Shown in pieces: positions 1 through 12,800 of a stretch of 64,000 nucleotides of DNA (position 1 is the stretch's first letter; each line of letters begins with the position of its first letter). Location of the stretch: NCBI RefSeq assembly GCF_002127325.2, contig NC_035443.2:123788295-123852294 (forward strand), given 5' to 3'. This DNA is from Helianthus annuus. Its lineage: Eukaryota; Streptophyta; Magnoliopsida; Asterales; Asteraceae. A program made the position numbers and the translations under genes. The notes beneath the pieces were generated by a model. The model searched no databases. It was not told where the DNA came from and saw only the letters and a program-made list of their open reading frames with translations.

Positions 1-1933
1 CCAAGAAGTGCACATTCATTGGTTATGGGTTAGAAAAAATGGGTTACAGGCTTTGGGATAATGAAGGCAGAAAAGTAATTAGAAGCAAAAATGTCATCTT
101 CAATGAAAACGAATTGTACAAAGACAGAAACACCAAAGGGCCAGAAGTTCAAAAAGAATATGTTGAATTCGAAAGTGGTGAGACAAGAAAAGAAGCTTCA
201 GTCGACATTCCAGAAAATGGGGATGAGTCAAGCGACAGTGGGAGCTTAGGGGATGATTCTAGTAATGATTCGGAGGAAGAAGAAGCTACTCCTTCAACTC
301 CAAACTCCCCAGAAACACCTCAAGTTCAACCAAGAAGGTCGTCTAGAGCGACTAGACCACCAAACAGGTACTCACCATCAGTCAACTACATACTTTTGAT
401 AGTAAATGGTGAACCCCAGTGTTACTCTGAAGCTATGGGGTTGAAAGATTCATTGCAGTGGGAGCTTGCAATGAAAGATGAAATGAAGTCGCTTGAGAAG
501 AACAAGACCTGGCACTTGACAAAGCTTCCATCTGGGAAGAAGGCTCTTCAGAACAAATGGGTTTTCAGGGTCAAGGATGAACATGATGGTACCAAACGGT
601 ACAAAGCAAGATTAGTAGTTAAGGGATTTCAACTGAAAGAGGGAATTGATTTCAATGAAATGTTCTCTCCAGTGGAAGATGACTACCATCAGACTTGTTC
701 TCAGTATTGTAGCAGCAGAGGGCTTGCATTTAGAGCAGCTAGATGTCAAGACATCTTTTCTACATGGTTACCTAGAAGAAGACATCTACATGACACAACC
801 AGAAGGTTTTCAGGTTAACGGCAAAGAAAACTTGGTGTGCAAATTGAAGAAGAGTTTGTATGGTCTCAAACAAGCGCCCAGACAATGGTACTTGAAGTTT
901 GATAACTTCATGAGAAGAGTTGGTTACAAGAGATGTGACAATGACCATTGTTGTTACATTAAGAAGTTTAAGGGTTCTTATATCATTCTACTACTCTATG
1001 TGGATGATATGTTAATTGCCGGTTCAGACATGTCAGAGATCAAGAAGTTGAAGAAACAAATGTCTGAAGAATTTGAGATGAAAGACTTAGGAGCTGCAAA
1101 CCAAATACTCGGGATGGGTATTTTTCAGAAACAAAGAAGATGGTTCTTTGACACTATCTCAAGAGAAGTACATTGAGAAAGTTTTAGAGAGATTCAGCCT
1201 TAAAGATGCCAAGATCAGAAGCACACCTTTGGGAAGTCACTTTAAGCTTTCTAAAGTCCAGTCACCCAAATCAGATGAAGACAAAGAAGAAATGGCTAAA
1301 GTTCCATATGCATTTGCAGTTGGTAGCCTCATGTATGCAATGGTATGCACGAGACCAGACATTGCTCATGCAGTGGGAGTTGTTAGTCGGTTTATGTCCA
1401 ATCTGGGAAGAGAACATTGGGAAGCAGTTAAATGGCTGCTAAGATATTTAAAGGGAACTTCCAAAGTGGCATTGGAGTTTAAGGGGAAAGATGTTATTCT
1501 GAAGGGTTTCGCGGATGCTGACCTTGGTGGGTGTAAAGAGTCATTCAAAAGCACCACAGGGTATGTCTTCACAGTGGGAGGCACTGCTGTAAGTTGGATG
1601 TCCAAACTTCAGAAAAGTGTTGCCCTAACAACCACAAAAGCGGAGTATATGGCAGTTGCTGAAGCAAGCAAAGAGCTTGGCAAGGAACAAGTTGATTGTG
1701 CACTGTTCTGTGACAATCAAAGTGCAATACACCTTGCAAAGAACCCTGTCTTCTATTCGAAGACGAAACATATACAGTTGAGATATCACTTTATCAGAGA
1801 TGAAGTCAGTGATGGCACTCTGAAGTTAAAGAAGATCAAAGGAACTGAGAATCCAGCTGATATGTTGACTAAGGTTGTCACCTTAGAGAAGTTGAAGCTT
1901 TGCATAGCTTCAACTGGTCTTCAGGTTAACTGA
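1..1933 (+). pseudogene. Ty1/copia pol fragment (integrase end, RT, RNase H), frameshifted
   Basis: Three overlapping reading frames (39-818, 646-1176, 1148-1933) together encode the 3' part of a copia polyprotein: the end of integrase, reverse transcriptase with the LYVDDM catalytic motif near 994-1011, and RNase H with the DNQSAIHLAKN segment near 1711-1743. The frame changes near 672-676 and near 1140, so no single product is possible. RNase H also looks a few codons short near 1668. The order integrase before RT is diagnostic of copia rather than gypsy, and the sequence resembles the Tnt1/Tork-like group. The 5' end lies outside the window. The last stop sits about 110 bp before the LTR at 2043, as expected for an intact 3' end. 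Confidence 0.93.
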
Positions 1934-2042
1934 TGAGAAGGCCACCCACAACTAGTAAAGATGAAGAGGTTACAGAGGTACTTATGAATATGAAGTTGCA
2001 TGGAGTGCAGTTTGAAGTCGTCAAAGCCTCCAAGTGGGAGAT

Positions 2043-2496
2043 TGTTGGGTTGCGGAGGATTTGACTAGAGTGATAACCCAGATGACCAAGTTAACCTGTC
2101 TGGGTTATGCCTCAGAAGTAACTGATAACCCAGATGACCAGACAACTCGTCTGGGTTATGCCCTAGCTACAACTAATAACCCAGATGCCCAAATAACTCA
2201 TCTGGGTTGTGGCAACTGATATGGGTTGTGAAGTTTTTGTCTAGAGCTGAGGTGTATTTGTTACAGTAGCTTAAAGTTAACAACCCTAATTGTATCCCCT
2301 ATAAATACTTCTCATTCATGTACTGTAACTTTTGAGCACCTAATAAAGAAGAGAACTAGTTGTGGAGAGTCGACGTAGATCAAGCTTGATCGAACCACTA
2401 TAAATCTTGTGTTCTTGTTCTTGTGATTTAGAGTGTGTGTGTGAGTGAGCTGTTGTGTGCATTTGTTCTTGTTGATTGTGCGATATATCCCTAACA
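2043..2496 (+). mobile_element. 3' LTR of the copia element
   Basis: The LTR starts TGTTGG directly after a purine-rich primer tract (CAAGTGGGAGAT, ending 2042) and ends CCTAACA at 2496, giving TG...CA ends with short inverted terminal bases. It carries a TATA box (CTATAAATA, about 2299-2307) and an AATAAA signal at 2342-2347. The U3 part holds a three-fold tandem repeat, listed separately. The 5-bp flank TACAA (2497-2501) is the probable target duplication, but the matching copy is left of the window. Length is 454 bp. Confidence 0.88.
2072..2212 (+). repeat. Three tandem dyad-symmetric units in copia LTR U3
   Basis: Units begin at about 2074, 2126 and 2177, a period of 51-52 bp. Each has the form TAACCCAGATG...(about 15 bp)...TCTGGGTTAT, so each is an imperfect inverted repeat. 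Tandem U3 boxes of this kind act as enhancers in some plant copia elements. That role here is inference. Confidence 0.8.
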
Positions 2497-3330
2497 TACA
2501 ATGGATAAGAAAGGAAACAAAATAATCAAGGGAAAGAAAAAGATATGGGACCATCGGTCCTTGACATCCGAGAAAGATAGTAGCATACAAGGAAATGATG
2601 AAAGATTTCTAATTCTTGAATATTTTCTAACACTCCCCTCAAGTTGAGGAGTGGGGTTTCCAATACTTAACTTGCTTAGACACTGATTAAAGATTCTCCC
2701 GTTGACGACCTTGGTTAATATATCTGATAATTGGTCCTTTGAATTAACGTAAGGAAGCTCTATAACCCCTGCTTCGAGTTTTTCTTTAATGAAGTATCTG
2801 TCAACTTCCACATGTTTTATCTGATCGTGTTGAATGGGATTTTCATAGATCTGTATAGCAGCTTTGTTATCACACATGATCATACTTGTTTCAGTTTGAA
2901 TGAATCCGATTTCATTTAGGAGTTTGGGTATCCATAGAACTTCTGCTAGACCTCGTGCGATTCCTCGGAATTCTGCCTCGGCACTAGATAAAGCAACAAC
3001 TTTTTGTTTCTTGCTCCTCCATGTGACTAGATTTCCTCCTACCAAGGTAAAGTATCCCGATGTTGATCTTCGATCTCCTTTATCTCTAGCCCAGTCTACA
3101 TCAGTATACGCCTGGACCTTTAGGTGTTTGTTGGATTGGAAGAGAACCCCATATCCCGCAGTCCCTTTGAGATATCTCATAATCCTCCATATCGCGTCCA
3201 TATGAGCAACTTGAGGTTGGTGCATAAATTGACTAACCACCCCGACTGCATAAGCAATGTCTTGTCAAGTGTGTGAGAGATATATAAGTTTACCCACCAA
3301 CCGTTGATATCTTTCTTTGTCTATAGAATA
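2497..3330 (-). pseudogene. Second copia element, RNase H end plus partial 3' LTR (minus strand)
   Basis: The minus-strand ORF ending at 3240 encodes the end of copia RT and RNase H: YTDVDWA, SSAEAEFRG, MCDNKAAIQI and a C-terminal LTKVV segment are visible. Upstream codons continue to about 3330 but are broken by a stop. After the last codons comes a purine tract, and at 2632 (minus direction) a sequence starting TGTTAG marks the beginning of its 3' LTR. Only about 136 bp of that LTR remain before the plus-strand copia begins at 2496. This indicates that the first copia inserted into this LTR. The lineage differs from the neighbour. Confidence 0.85.
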
Positions 3331-3414
3331 ATGAATATGCTGAAAAATATGATGTACGAGTGTATTGAAGTGTGGTTACGGGTCAATCTAAGAATCCTTG
3401 TTTAACTAGTCTTC

Positions 3415-4080
3415 GGGGCTGTTAGGTAATTTCTGAATGGTTAAGTGCTGAACCAGTTTGAGGACTGAACCATTAAGTGCTGAATCAGTAAAATGTCTGA
3501 ACCACTAACAAATGAAAAATAGATTAACTTTTTTTGTCGAAAATATGTAGCAAACGGTATCAATTTGTTACAACTTTCCGACAAATTTAGAAATTTTATT
3601 TTTTTAATTATTTATTTTCTTGTGGTTACAAATTACATAAACTTTTAGTTTAGTTTGTCTGAATTTTGTCGAAAAGCTAACAAATGTTGTGATGAAATTG
3701 CTACAAATGGTTTTTGTGTGAAAATTTTGTTGGAAAATTGTAGAAAAGTTTTGGGTTTTTTTAGGTTTTCTTTTTTGTTAGCAAACCGTACAAAATTTGT
3801 AACAAAATTTGAGTTGTGGGAAACTTTTGCAGGAAAATATATAGTTTTCTTGTAGTGTAAGAGCCAGTATAATGCTTAACCATTCAGATGAAAATGTCTG
3901 ACCAATTAATATTAGAGGTCTTAACCATTCAAACTTAGTATAATGCTTAACCATTAAGAGGCAAATGTCTGAACCATTCAGACATCTACTCGCGAAACAA
4001 ATAGTCTAAACCATTAAGTGCTTAACCAGTAAGAGGTCTAAACCATTAGGAGCCCCATTAAGAGGTAAACAAACAGCCCC
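3415..4080. mobile_element. MITE with GGGGCTGTT terminal inverted repeats
   Basis: The left end GGGGCTGTTAG and the right end AACAGCCCC are inverted. Subterminal blocks repeat the motif AACCATTAAGTGCTGAA in both orientations on each side. The flanks share TTC (3412-3414 and 4081-4083), a possible 3-bp target duplication. No transposase is present (666 bp). A PIF/Harbinger-like or hAT-like origin is possible. The middle (3520-3860) is AT-rich and may be a further insertion. Confidence 0.68.
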
Positions 4081-4504
4081 TTCATTTTATTAATAAGTAT
4101 GACAACATTTTTGGACATGTCATATACGCACGGTCGGAACCACCGACCATGCATTTTAAGGATATAGTAATTTGTGAAGGTATCATGTGTGATGCACAAG
4201 AGTTATTCGATGAAATGCCTTAGTCGTTATAAATTGTGCACGTCGGTTATTGGTTGTAGTAGAGAGTTATGGTATAATGGTATTTGATGAAAAGCTATGT
4301 TGCTTTGATGGTATGATGTTTGTATATTTGAAATTCACGAAGCTATGATGTGTATGAGTGTATCTGAGCTTCTAAGGCTATGACAGTTACCTTAGCCATC
4401 ATTTTGGATGTTTGTTAACCTACAAAATGTGCACAACAGATGTTTGATGAAATGCTTTCAGCCTTAGAGATTTTGCGTAGACATCCTGGGTTACCGGTGG
4501 TGAT

Positions 4505-5079
4505 TAGGGCTGCAAACGAACCGAACGAACACGAACAAGACCTTATTCGTGTTCGTTTGTTAAGAAATATATGTGTTCGCGAACCGTTCACGAACACTTA
4601 TCGAACGGTATTTTATGTTCGTGTTCGTTTGTTAAGGAAATGAACTTGTTCGTGTTCGTTTGTGTTTGTTTGTTAATTTTAGGCAACAAAAAAAACGAAC
4701 ATTGACAAACACAAATGAGCACAAACTAATATTCATGAACACATATGGAAACAAACGAACACAAACAGTCGTTCATGAACAAAATATATAATACACTGGA
4801 CACTTATTATATATTTAATTTGCGGGAATTTTTTAGTATTTAATTAAATATATAAAAACTAAAAACACTAATGAACTATCGAACACAGATGAACACGTTA
4901 CCGAACGTTCACGCACATAAACGAACGAACACAGCCTCTGTTCATGTTTGTTCATTTAACTAAACGAACGAAATTTCTTGTTCGTGTTCGTTTGTTTAAT
5001 AAACAAACGAATACAAACGAACTTCCCGCCGAACGGTTCACAAACTGTTCGCCGAACGTTTGATTCGTTTACAGCCCTA
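4505..5079. mobile_element. hAT-type MITE, copy 1 (TAGGGCTG ends, 8-bp TSD)
   Basis: The ends are TAGGGCTG (4505) and CAGCCCTA (5079). They are flanked by perfect 8-bp target duplications GTGGTGAT at 4497-4504 and 5080-5087, the hAT signature. The interior is rich in GAACGAAC/GTTCGTTC words in both orientations and can fold. No coding capacity (575 bp). A second member lies at 20223-21105 in the opposite orientation. Confidence 0.92.
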
Positions 5080-5087
5080 GTGGTGAT

Positions 5088-6050
5088 GAACCTGATGTTG
5101 CCGGTGATGATTTGTATTTAATAACAATTAGCAACATTTATGTGCTTTCATGTGTTGTACGCCTTTCTTTTTATGTTTTATGTGTATATGGTTGTTGTGT
5201 CTGTTGCATTTGAGAGTCGGTAAGGTGGTATTTGTGAAATCATTTTCTGGTATTTTGATGAGGGTATGTGTTTAAGCATCAGATTCAGTGGTGAACAACT
5301 TGGTGTCACGTTGGGCGGTTTACCCATCAACCCCGATAGGTTATGAACCACCACCGGTGAATGCGATTGGCTTTTCTATCGCTCTTTTACACTCTCTTTT
5401 GTTGTTGGTTTTACTGGGCGATGATGTTGGCTTACTACTTGGTGTGGCTAACTCCGGTTGCAGCCATAGTGGCACTGAGCCTTACTTTGTTGATTATGGC
5501 GATGAGGAAATTTGCGTTTAAGCCTATTTATTTTCACATGATTGTCTTATTTTGAATTTTGTCGGATTTTTTATGACTTTATAAACTGATTGCGTTATAG
5601 CGTTGACTATGGTGTTATGGATTCTGAAGCTTCAGTATGCTGAAGATTGAAGTTTAGTGTGTGAAAGTAAGGTTCAAGAAATGGTTATATGGTTTGGCTG
5701 TGGAAGTTGGCGTGCTTTTTGCATTGGCAAGCAGTGGTGATATGTGGTTTATACGAAGAGGATTAAAGTAGTAGTGTGAAGTAGGGATTTTGTGATTTTC
5801 TTGCAGTTGTTAGTTTTGTACATGAAAGTGGAGTGCATGTGAAACAAAGCAAATTTCTAGATAGGTGATTTAAGCGTAGTTGTCAACTGATTTTGTGGGT
5901 TTTTTTTTTTTTGGATTTTGATAAATGGCGTTTGTATGCTTATGGTGTTTATTTTGTTTGTAATCTTGAATTATTTTTCTAGAACAATAAAGTTTGTATT
6001 TATGCTATGGATGGAAACTTCACGAATTATTCAGATGTCACTGTTGTAAA
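5088..6050. other. Unassigned decayed sequence with hydrophobic reading frames
   Basis: No recognisable domain. Two overlapping frames at 5288-5521 and 5361-5555 contain long hydrophobic runs (LLHSLLLLVLLG in one, MAMRKFAFK following a hydrophobic stretch in the other). This would fit a frameshifted membrane-protein remnant, but I do not recognise the family. The rest is TG-rich and shows no clear terminus or repeat. Confidence 0.3.
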
Positions 6051-6771
6051 CAGAGGTGCACAAACCGGGTATTCTTAATAACCGGTTATGGTTATGGAAC
6101 CGGTTTCGGTTTCTCGTTTTAAGGGTTGGAACCAGTTATTGCTATAACCGGTTCGCTTTCGGTTATTTGACCAAAAAACCATAGCCTATGTGCCCGGTTC
6201 CGGGTAGGGTTCAATTCTGGTTATTAAGAAACTGGGTGATCCATAAACTCCCGAACTTGTTGCTCAGGATTCAGAGAAAGGGAAGACTGCTGAAGAGATC
6301 CCTGTAACTTTTCCTTCCATGGCTTCTGGCTTTATGCCTGAGAATATTGAGAAGGTCTCTGCTGAGGACCAAGGTTCGTTCTTTGATGCTTACAAAAGTT
6401 CTCCAATCCGCCCAGATGAAACTCTGGGGGATTCTTATTATAGAACTTATTCGGAGAAGAATGCTGCTGAAATTCACGTCCCTGTCTGGAATCTGAAGAA
6501 AGGTGATACTTTTTCAGACTGGCGTGTTTGTCGAGATTGGTTACAGGGAACCTTCCCGCCTGGGGAGATTAAATTCCAGGAAGGACGCCTTCATGACCAA
6601 ACTTATCATGCTTACCTTGAAGAGGCTGCTTCTTATACATCCACTACGCACCACATAGTGCGCGAGTGGCATAGTATGCATAAGGAGTGGGCTGCTTTTA
6701 AGGCGTCCAAGAAGAAAGCTGCTGAGAAGGAAGACCGTGTTGCCCAGTTGAGGGCTAAACTAGAGGCTGAT

Positions 6772-8545
6772 TGATGCGTGTCGGTGTGTATATATTTTAG
6801 GTGTATATTTTAAGCCCGTTTTACACTTTTTAGCCAAGTTTTAAATTTATAAACACGATATTCACTAACACTAAACACACATATGGGCAAGTGCACCCAT
6901 CGTGGACGTAGTATAGTGTTGGTAAGATACCGAGGTCGTCCAAGGACACAAGAGCTTTTAGTACCGGTTTATCCTCAACGTCTAATCAAACCAAAAAGTT
7001 AGAAAAATATTTTTAAACTAGAAAAATAAAACTAACTAAAATGCTGAAAAGTAAAATAAAAGTAAAAACATATAGACAAGATCAATCACTTGGATCCGAC
7101 TTGTGTGTAGTGTAACCTTTGATTATTTTCGCACTTTTGCACTTGTTTAAGAGATTATCTTAGTTATTGTAGTAGGCCCCTCTTTTGAAGGCGACGTTAC
7201 CCTCAACCCAGTAGTTTGAGTCAGCAAGAATACAATCCTAAAGGGTCGGATTATTGAAAGATAATTAATTAAGTTATTAATGCATAATGTGGTAGGCCCC
7301 TCTTTTGAAGGCGACGTTACCCTCGGCTAAGTAGTCTGAGTCAGCAGGGATACAGTCCTAAGTAGCCGGGTTAAAGTTTTAATAGTAATTTAACTTATGA
7401 GGGATCAAAGAGTTTGGACCCCCGCCATCCAATACCAGTGGGTATTGAAGGAGGTCCTACTAAATTTGACCCAGGTCCTTTGCAGGATCTATACACTAAA
7501 CAATGGCAAGACTCTTACCAAACTGTTCCCTTAACCCCCGACCAGGTAGCCAACATACCTCCATATAGACCGCGGAGATATGAATGGTGAAAATCTTTTA
7601 TTTTATATAGACAGTAAAATAATGCCAAGACATCACGGACAAACGATAAGGAAGAATCACCTTCAGCATAAGAAACTAGTTATCAAAGTTATTAATACAT
7701 AACCAAATAAAAAGTGCAACAGATTAAAAATAAAAAGTATTACACTAAACACTTGTCTTCACCAAGTGATGTAAGAGACTTAGGCAAACATGGCCTTTGA
7801 TTGTCAAGAACTCTTACGATTAATCTTGGATCCCGAGACGACTCACACACTCTATGATGGACAATGGATGATGGTGGTGGATGATGGTGGTGGATGATGG
7901 TGGTGGATGATGGTGTTGTGATGGTGGTGGGTGGTGGGTGAAGTGTGAGAGAGGTGGTGTGCCAAGGGATGAGTTGCAAGAGCTCCAAGCACTCCTATAG
8001 TCCTATTTATAGGCTGAACAAAAGCTCGGGCACGGCTCCGTGTCCATCCTCCTCCCTTTCTTCATTAAATGCAGTTTGTCTGCATTAGTTGACCACGCCC
8101 CCGTGTCCGCTGAGCACGACCCCGTGTGCAGAAGCACATCTGTACTATCAAGATTTGCCTGGATTTCGTGAATCTTATAGTTGACCACGGCCCTGTGTCC
8201 GCTGAGCACCCCGTGGTGGGCGATGGAAGCTTCTACCACTTTGTCTTTTCTGCTGACACTTGGGCACGCCCCCGTGCTCATTGAGCACGGGGCGTGTTCA
8301 GCCCTCTGTTTCCTTGTTTTGCTTGGAAAGATGTTGTCGGGGGATCGGGCAGGCCACATTTGTTCCTTTTCTTGTATTTGTGTTAGATTTAGTTGCCTTT
8401 TTGCTTCTTTTATTCATTTGAGCTCATTTATTCCTGAAAATACAAAAGGAAGACAAAAGCACACTTTTTCCAACATTAGTACTAAAAAAGGGTTAGTTTT
8501 ATGCCACAATTGATGTAATTTATATGTTGCATTTTGTGCACATCA
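6772..8545 (-). mobile_element. Solo LTR, gypsy family A (copy 1)
   Basis: The solo LTR starts TGATGCG and ends CACATCA, flanked by perfect 5-bp target duplications CTGAT (6767-6771 and 8546-8550), and interrupts a coding frame. Only one LTR and no internal region remain, so it arose by LTR-LTR recombination. A CTATAAATAGG box on the minus strand (about 8010-8020) sets the orientation. The LTR contains a tandem duplication (about 7170 and 7290) and repeated CACGGCCCCGTGT-type words (8030-8300). The 1774-bp length and start resemble Athila-type LTRs; the lineage is inferred. Truncated relatives lie at 38342-39610 and 41998-43034. Confidence 0.88.
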
Positions 8546-9096
8546 CTGATCAGGCCAAATTTGAGACTGATCGAAAAACTGAAGAGTGGTCTGTTGCGGG
8601 TTGGAAAAGAAAAGCGGAAGCCGAAGCTGTCCTTCTTTCCGAGGAGCGCAAGAACTGGAAAAAGATCTGTGAGAAGGATAACGCCGAGAAGATGGGTCTC
8701 CGCAATGTTATCAACAATCTCAAGGCTGAGGTTGAGAGGTTGAAGAAACAAGATGTGGAGATCGAAAAATTGAAAAAGGAAAAAGCTGATGCTGAAGCTG
8801 CACGAGATGAAGCGCGTTCTCACAGAGAAAGGAGTGAATAACGAGAGGTACACACCTGCGTTACTCTTGCCCTTAGAGATAAAGATACAGAAGAACTTAC
8901 TGCTTTGTTATCTGATCAAGAATAACTCAAGAAAGATCTGGAGCTTGCGCATACTGATAAGGCTGAAACTTCCCGCCGTCTTGGTGAAACTGAAGAAAAG
9001 CTAGAAAGTTCTGAAACGGCGCAGGCAACGGCAGAGAGCGAACTTGAACCATTGAAAAGCGACATGCTATGGCTGAAAGAGCGCGGAGTTACATGT

Positions 9097-9178
9097 GTAA
9101 GTTTCTTCTTTCTGTTTGTAACTCTTAAAAGTTGTTTTTTGTGCTTTTCCTTATTCGCTTTTCTTCTTGTTTTTATAG
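9097..9178 (+). other. Spliceosomal intron in the antisense extra ORF
   Basis: The donor GTAAGT at 9097 follows codons for RGVTC. A T-rich tract ends in TATAG at 9178. Removal joins codons in the same frame. The 82-bp length is normal for plants. Confidence 0.7.
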
Positions 9179-9480
9179 GTTGCTGAATCAGTGCTGAATT
9201 TCGAAGAGCTAGACAAAACGCTTGCGCGCTTGTTGGTTGCTGCGTGAAATGATGGATATGCCTAAGGGTATGCTGAATGCTCGCACCATGTGATTAACGC
9301 TTTGAAAGTTGACTGGGATACTAGCAAGTCTGCTACCCATGGCGTAAATATAGATGCTGCCCCTGCTGCCGCAACAACAGAGTTTAATAACTTGCAGCTC
9401 CCGATTATGGATCTGATCAATGTTGCGTTGCATTCGGGATTTGGATCCCTATTCTGTTAATGCTCTGCCGCGCAAGTAAC

Positions 9481-9879
9481 TTTGATTGGTACACTGCCGT
9501 GTATATTTTGTAATTTTCTAAGGCGTGTGGTGCGCCAGTAACTTGGTATGATATGTGTTTTAATTTACAATATTTTGCATGAGTACAATTACTTTGAATA
9601 GGTAAGGCGAATAAAGGTGGTATAAAGCTCATGTGTGAACGTAAGGTCTTGCGCGATGTGTGTAATCGCTGACTGCTCATGAGACTTGTATTATATCTAC
9701 CATAATGTTTTTGCGCTTACCAAAAGGAATTGCATGCACTTTTTAAAAAACACAGATATAATAGAAACTTTGTTTTTTATTCATGGATAAGGCGTAGAGG
9801 CCGTACAAAGCCTATTTTAGAATAATTACATGAGACTTAACTTATACTATAGTCCTTGCTGAGAATTGATAAACTGTAG
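9481..9879. other. Spacer between antisense ORF and gag of the gypsy element
   Basis: Non-coding, AT-rich. This is where pol would be expected in a full-length element. I see no RT, protease or integrase motif on either strand. Confidence 0.5.
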
Positions 9880-12800
9880 AACTTGACCAACCTACAAGGA
9901 GACTATAGAACTGCTGGTTAATTCTTCGCCTTCTTACTCGGGCCCTCCTCGCCACGAGTAATTTGCTTTATCTCCTTGTGCACATTCTATAACAGGTGAG
10001 TAAGCTCACCGCTTTTAAGCGCTTTCTCGATTTAAGTGCGCAAGGAGATACAGTTGTTGGTAGTATGACAGTTATCTTTGTGATAGTCACAGTATTGACT
10101 TGGGTCTTGGCCGCGTTTGTTCTTCATAGGTGGAGGAGCCTTGAACTGGTAGTCCTCCGTACTCAGTACTTCTGCAGGGGTTTTGGTCAGAGGAGTCCAC
10201 TGCCTCTCTCTGTTTTCTTGTTTTGCTTCTCTTTGTGCAGCCAGCTTATTGATGGTATCTCGTGCATCTTCTGATGAATAATTTCCTGAACTCGAGTCGC
10301 GCCAACTCTTTTTAAACTTCTTCCCGCTGCACGGGCCTAAGTCTGTTGGGCGACTATGCGGTGGTGGCGGTCTGTTGACACTGAGATTCTTCTCAGTCTG
10401 GGCATAGACCTTAGCTGCCGCCATTAATTTCTCCCAACTTTTTGGGAGTCCCTCCGTTCCGGATAAGACCTTTATCATGTCGTCACATCGGAAGACTGTG
10501 AAAACCCTCACAAAACCAGGTATCCGTACGACTTAATTAACTATTAATTGTTGCCTAATTACTGTGCTTAACTGAGATTTCTGATAGACTGCTACTTGAT
10601 TGTTGATACTTGTACATATCTGCATCATACTTTGATTTTCCGTCACTACATTATTTACTTACTGAACTCTAGTGACAAACATGATGCACAAAAGCATAGT
10701 AGCATTTGAACGGATAACCTATTGAACATGCTGATATAGCCAGCATCAGGCAAACACTGCCTCTAAAGGCCTGTATGAGCCAGAAATATTTTACTACACC
10801 CATAGTGTGTGTAGGGATACAAGGGTTGTATAATTGCGTCTCTAGGAATAAGATACAGAGATTGGATGTGCCTAAAACGTACTCTAAGCACAAAACACAG
10901 CACTTTTATCAACATACTAGCTTCTAGCTAACTAATAAAGTGCCAAAACATGAGGAATTATTCCTGACACTTTGCAGAATAAATTGTGTCGCTAAAAATA
11001 TTATTTACAACGCTTAAAGGATTACTTAAGCACTTTAACGGATTACTATCCGACCGAACAACCGGACTATACCCGGAACATAAAAATATTGCCAGAAATA
11101 TTATTGGTATTTTTCTGAGCCAGTTAGGGTCCCTGATTACCCTAACACCCGCCTTATAACGCGTTAAACAACTAACGGGGTTAATCCCTAAAGTTAACCG
11201 ACTTAACCAAACTAAACTCTAACTGAACAATCGAGATCGAACCGGATGGCATTCCCCCTCAATGGAATCGGCCAACTAGGTGGGACCAAGGGAGTACAAC
11301 TTTGAATATTATATTAGATTTCGTGGATATCTAGACGACTTGAAACCGTTGGACGATAGCACTAAATTTCTCTATAAATACACACACACACCACACAAAC
11401 TCACACACACCAACACCCACACTTTCTCTCCCTCTTGCCCCTCCCTCTCGGCCGAACATACCCACCACCATCCACCATACTTTCGGTTCGTGTCTTGCCA
11501 TTCCGAGCATATACTAGTGTCGGGGATCACGTACGAGGAAGCTTGAAGCAAGCGGAAGCTAAAGGACCACGTTCATTTGCTTTTATCCACGCCGTTTTCG
11601 CCAAAGATCTTCCCTAGCCCCGAGCTAGAGGTATAACATTTAAAACTTGTTCTTGAACGTATCTAAAGTGGTTAAAAGGATTTTTAACGGTTAAAAGTCG
11701 GTAACCCATCTTTTGAATCTAAAAAGTCTACAAAAACTCGAATATCGTTGGTTAAAAGCATATAACGCGTGTAAAAGTTGTAGTATTTGAATATGTTGAT
11801 TGTTGAGGCCCGATCTACGTTGTGGTGGCTCTTATCATCGTTTAACCCGACTTTGTTAAGATCCCGAATCTTGACATACACTTGTTTCTTTTGTACAAGG
11901 GTTAAAAGGTGAAACTCCACCACACAGGAAACATGAACTTGTGTAAAAGTGTTTTGACATGTAAAATGGTATTTAAAACGAGCCGATCTACGTATGTATA
12001 AGTGGTACATTCGTAGAACCAAGTGTCGAGAAAATCATGTTTTATATAAGTTGGATAACATGATAACAAATATGATTTTTACAAACTACAAGTGTATAAA
12101 CACTTGTGAAACGAAAGGTCCGACAAAATAACAATTTTTATAAAAATTGTCGGGAAGTTGTAAAGAATGATTTGTTCCAAAAACGGGGTTTTTGCAAGAC
12201 TAAACTATTTTATACATAGATCCACTAAATATAACGAGATCTACGCAATAGTTTTAGAAGAACTACAAGTTCATGTAATAATGCGATTTTACATACTAGT
12301 CTACAAGTTTGAAGTGTTGAAACTTGTTTAATGTGTTGGAAATTGATTTGGTTGATTTGAAGAATTGTTGAAATGATTTTGTAAAAGAAAATGATACGCT
12401 TGAAAGCGTGGCCACCTCCAGTTACAGGGGAAACTCTGGCGAAATTTTTCTAAAAATCTAACACTTAGAATTATTTACAAGTGTTAGAATTATTTTTGAA
12501 ATGTTTTCAAAATATATTTCGCCGTGACTTTATTTATTAAATAATCGGAGGTGGGATTTTCACAAAAACTAAACGTGATAAATATTTATTCGATAAATAT
12601 ATTTTTCATCACACTGTTTATGATTATTTTGTGAAAATATATAAATATTATTTTTAGAGTAAAAATAATATTTACAAACTTTGTCGAACCCAAAATAATA
12701 CCAACGCCTTTACGACAAACATATAAGTTACAATGGTAATTACTATTACCACTTAATCGTCAAAACGTAACTTACGCTTTATACGGAAATATTCACGAAT

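Larger units (their letters stand above)
6249..9480 (+). pseudogene. Antisense extra ORF of the gypsy element (putative gypsy-type transposon protein, coiled coil)
   Basis: The plus-strand reading frame resumes across a solo LTR: 6249-6771 (includes the ORF starting at 6319, with PVWNLKKGDTFSDWRVC) continues at 8551 after one target-duplication copy is removed. The second part is a long heptad-like coiled coil rich in K, E, A and L. Two in-frame stops lie near 8839 and 8922. A canonical 82-bp intron fits 9097-9178 (GTAAGT...TATAG), restoring the frame into LNFEELDKTLARLL. I recognise it as the family often annotated as putative gypsy-type transposon in plant genomes. Function is unknown. The N-terminal domain is missing because the element is truncated at the left. 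Confidence 0.75.

Noticed and set aside
4165..4224. Short PPR-like peptide (AQELFDEMP), with a similar MFDEM at 4440
   Set aside because: One motif of nine residues followed by a stop; too short to call a pentatricopeptide pseudogene.
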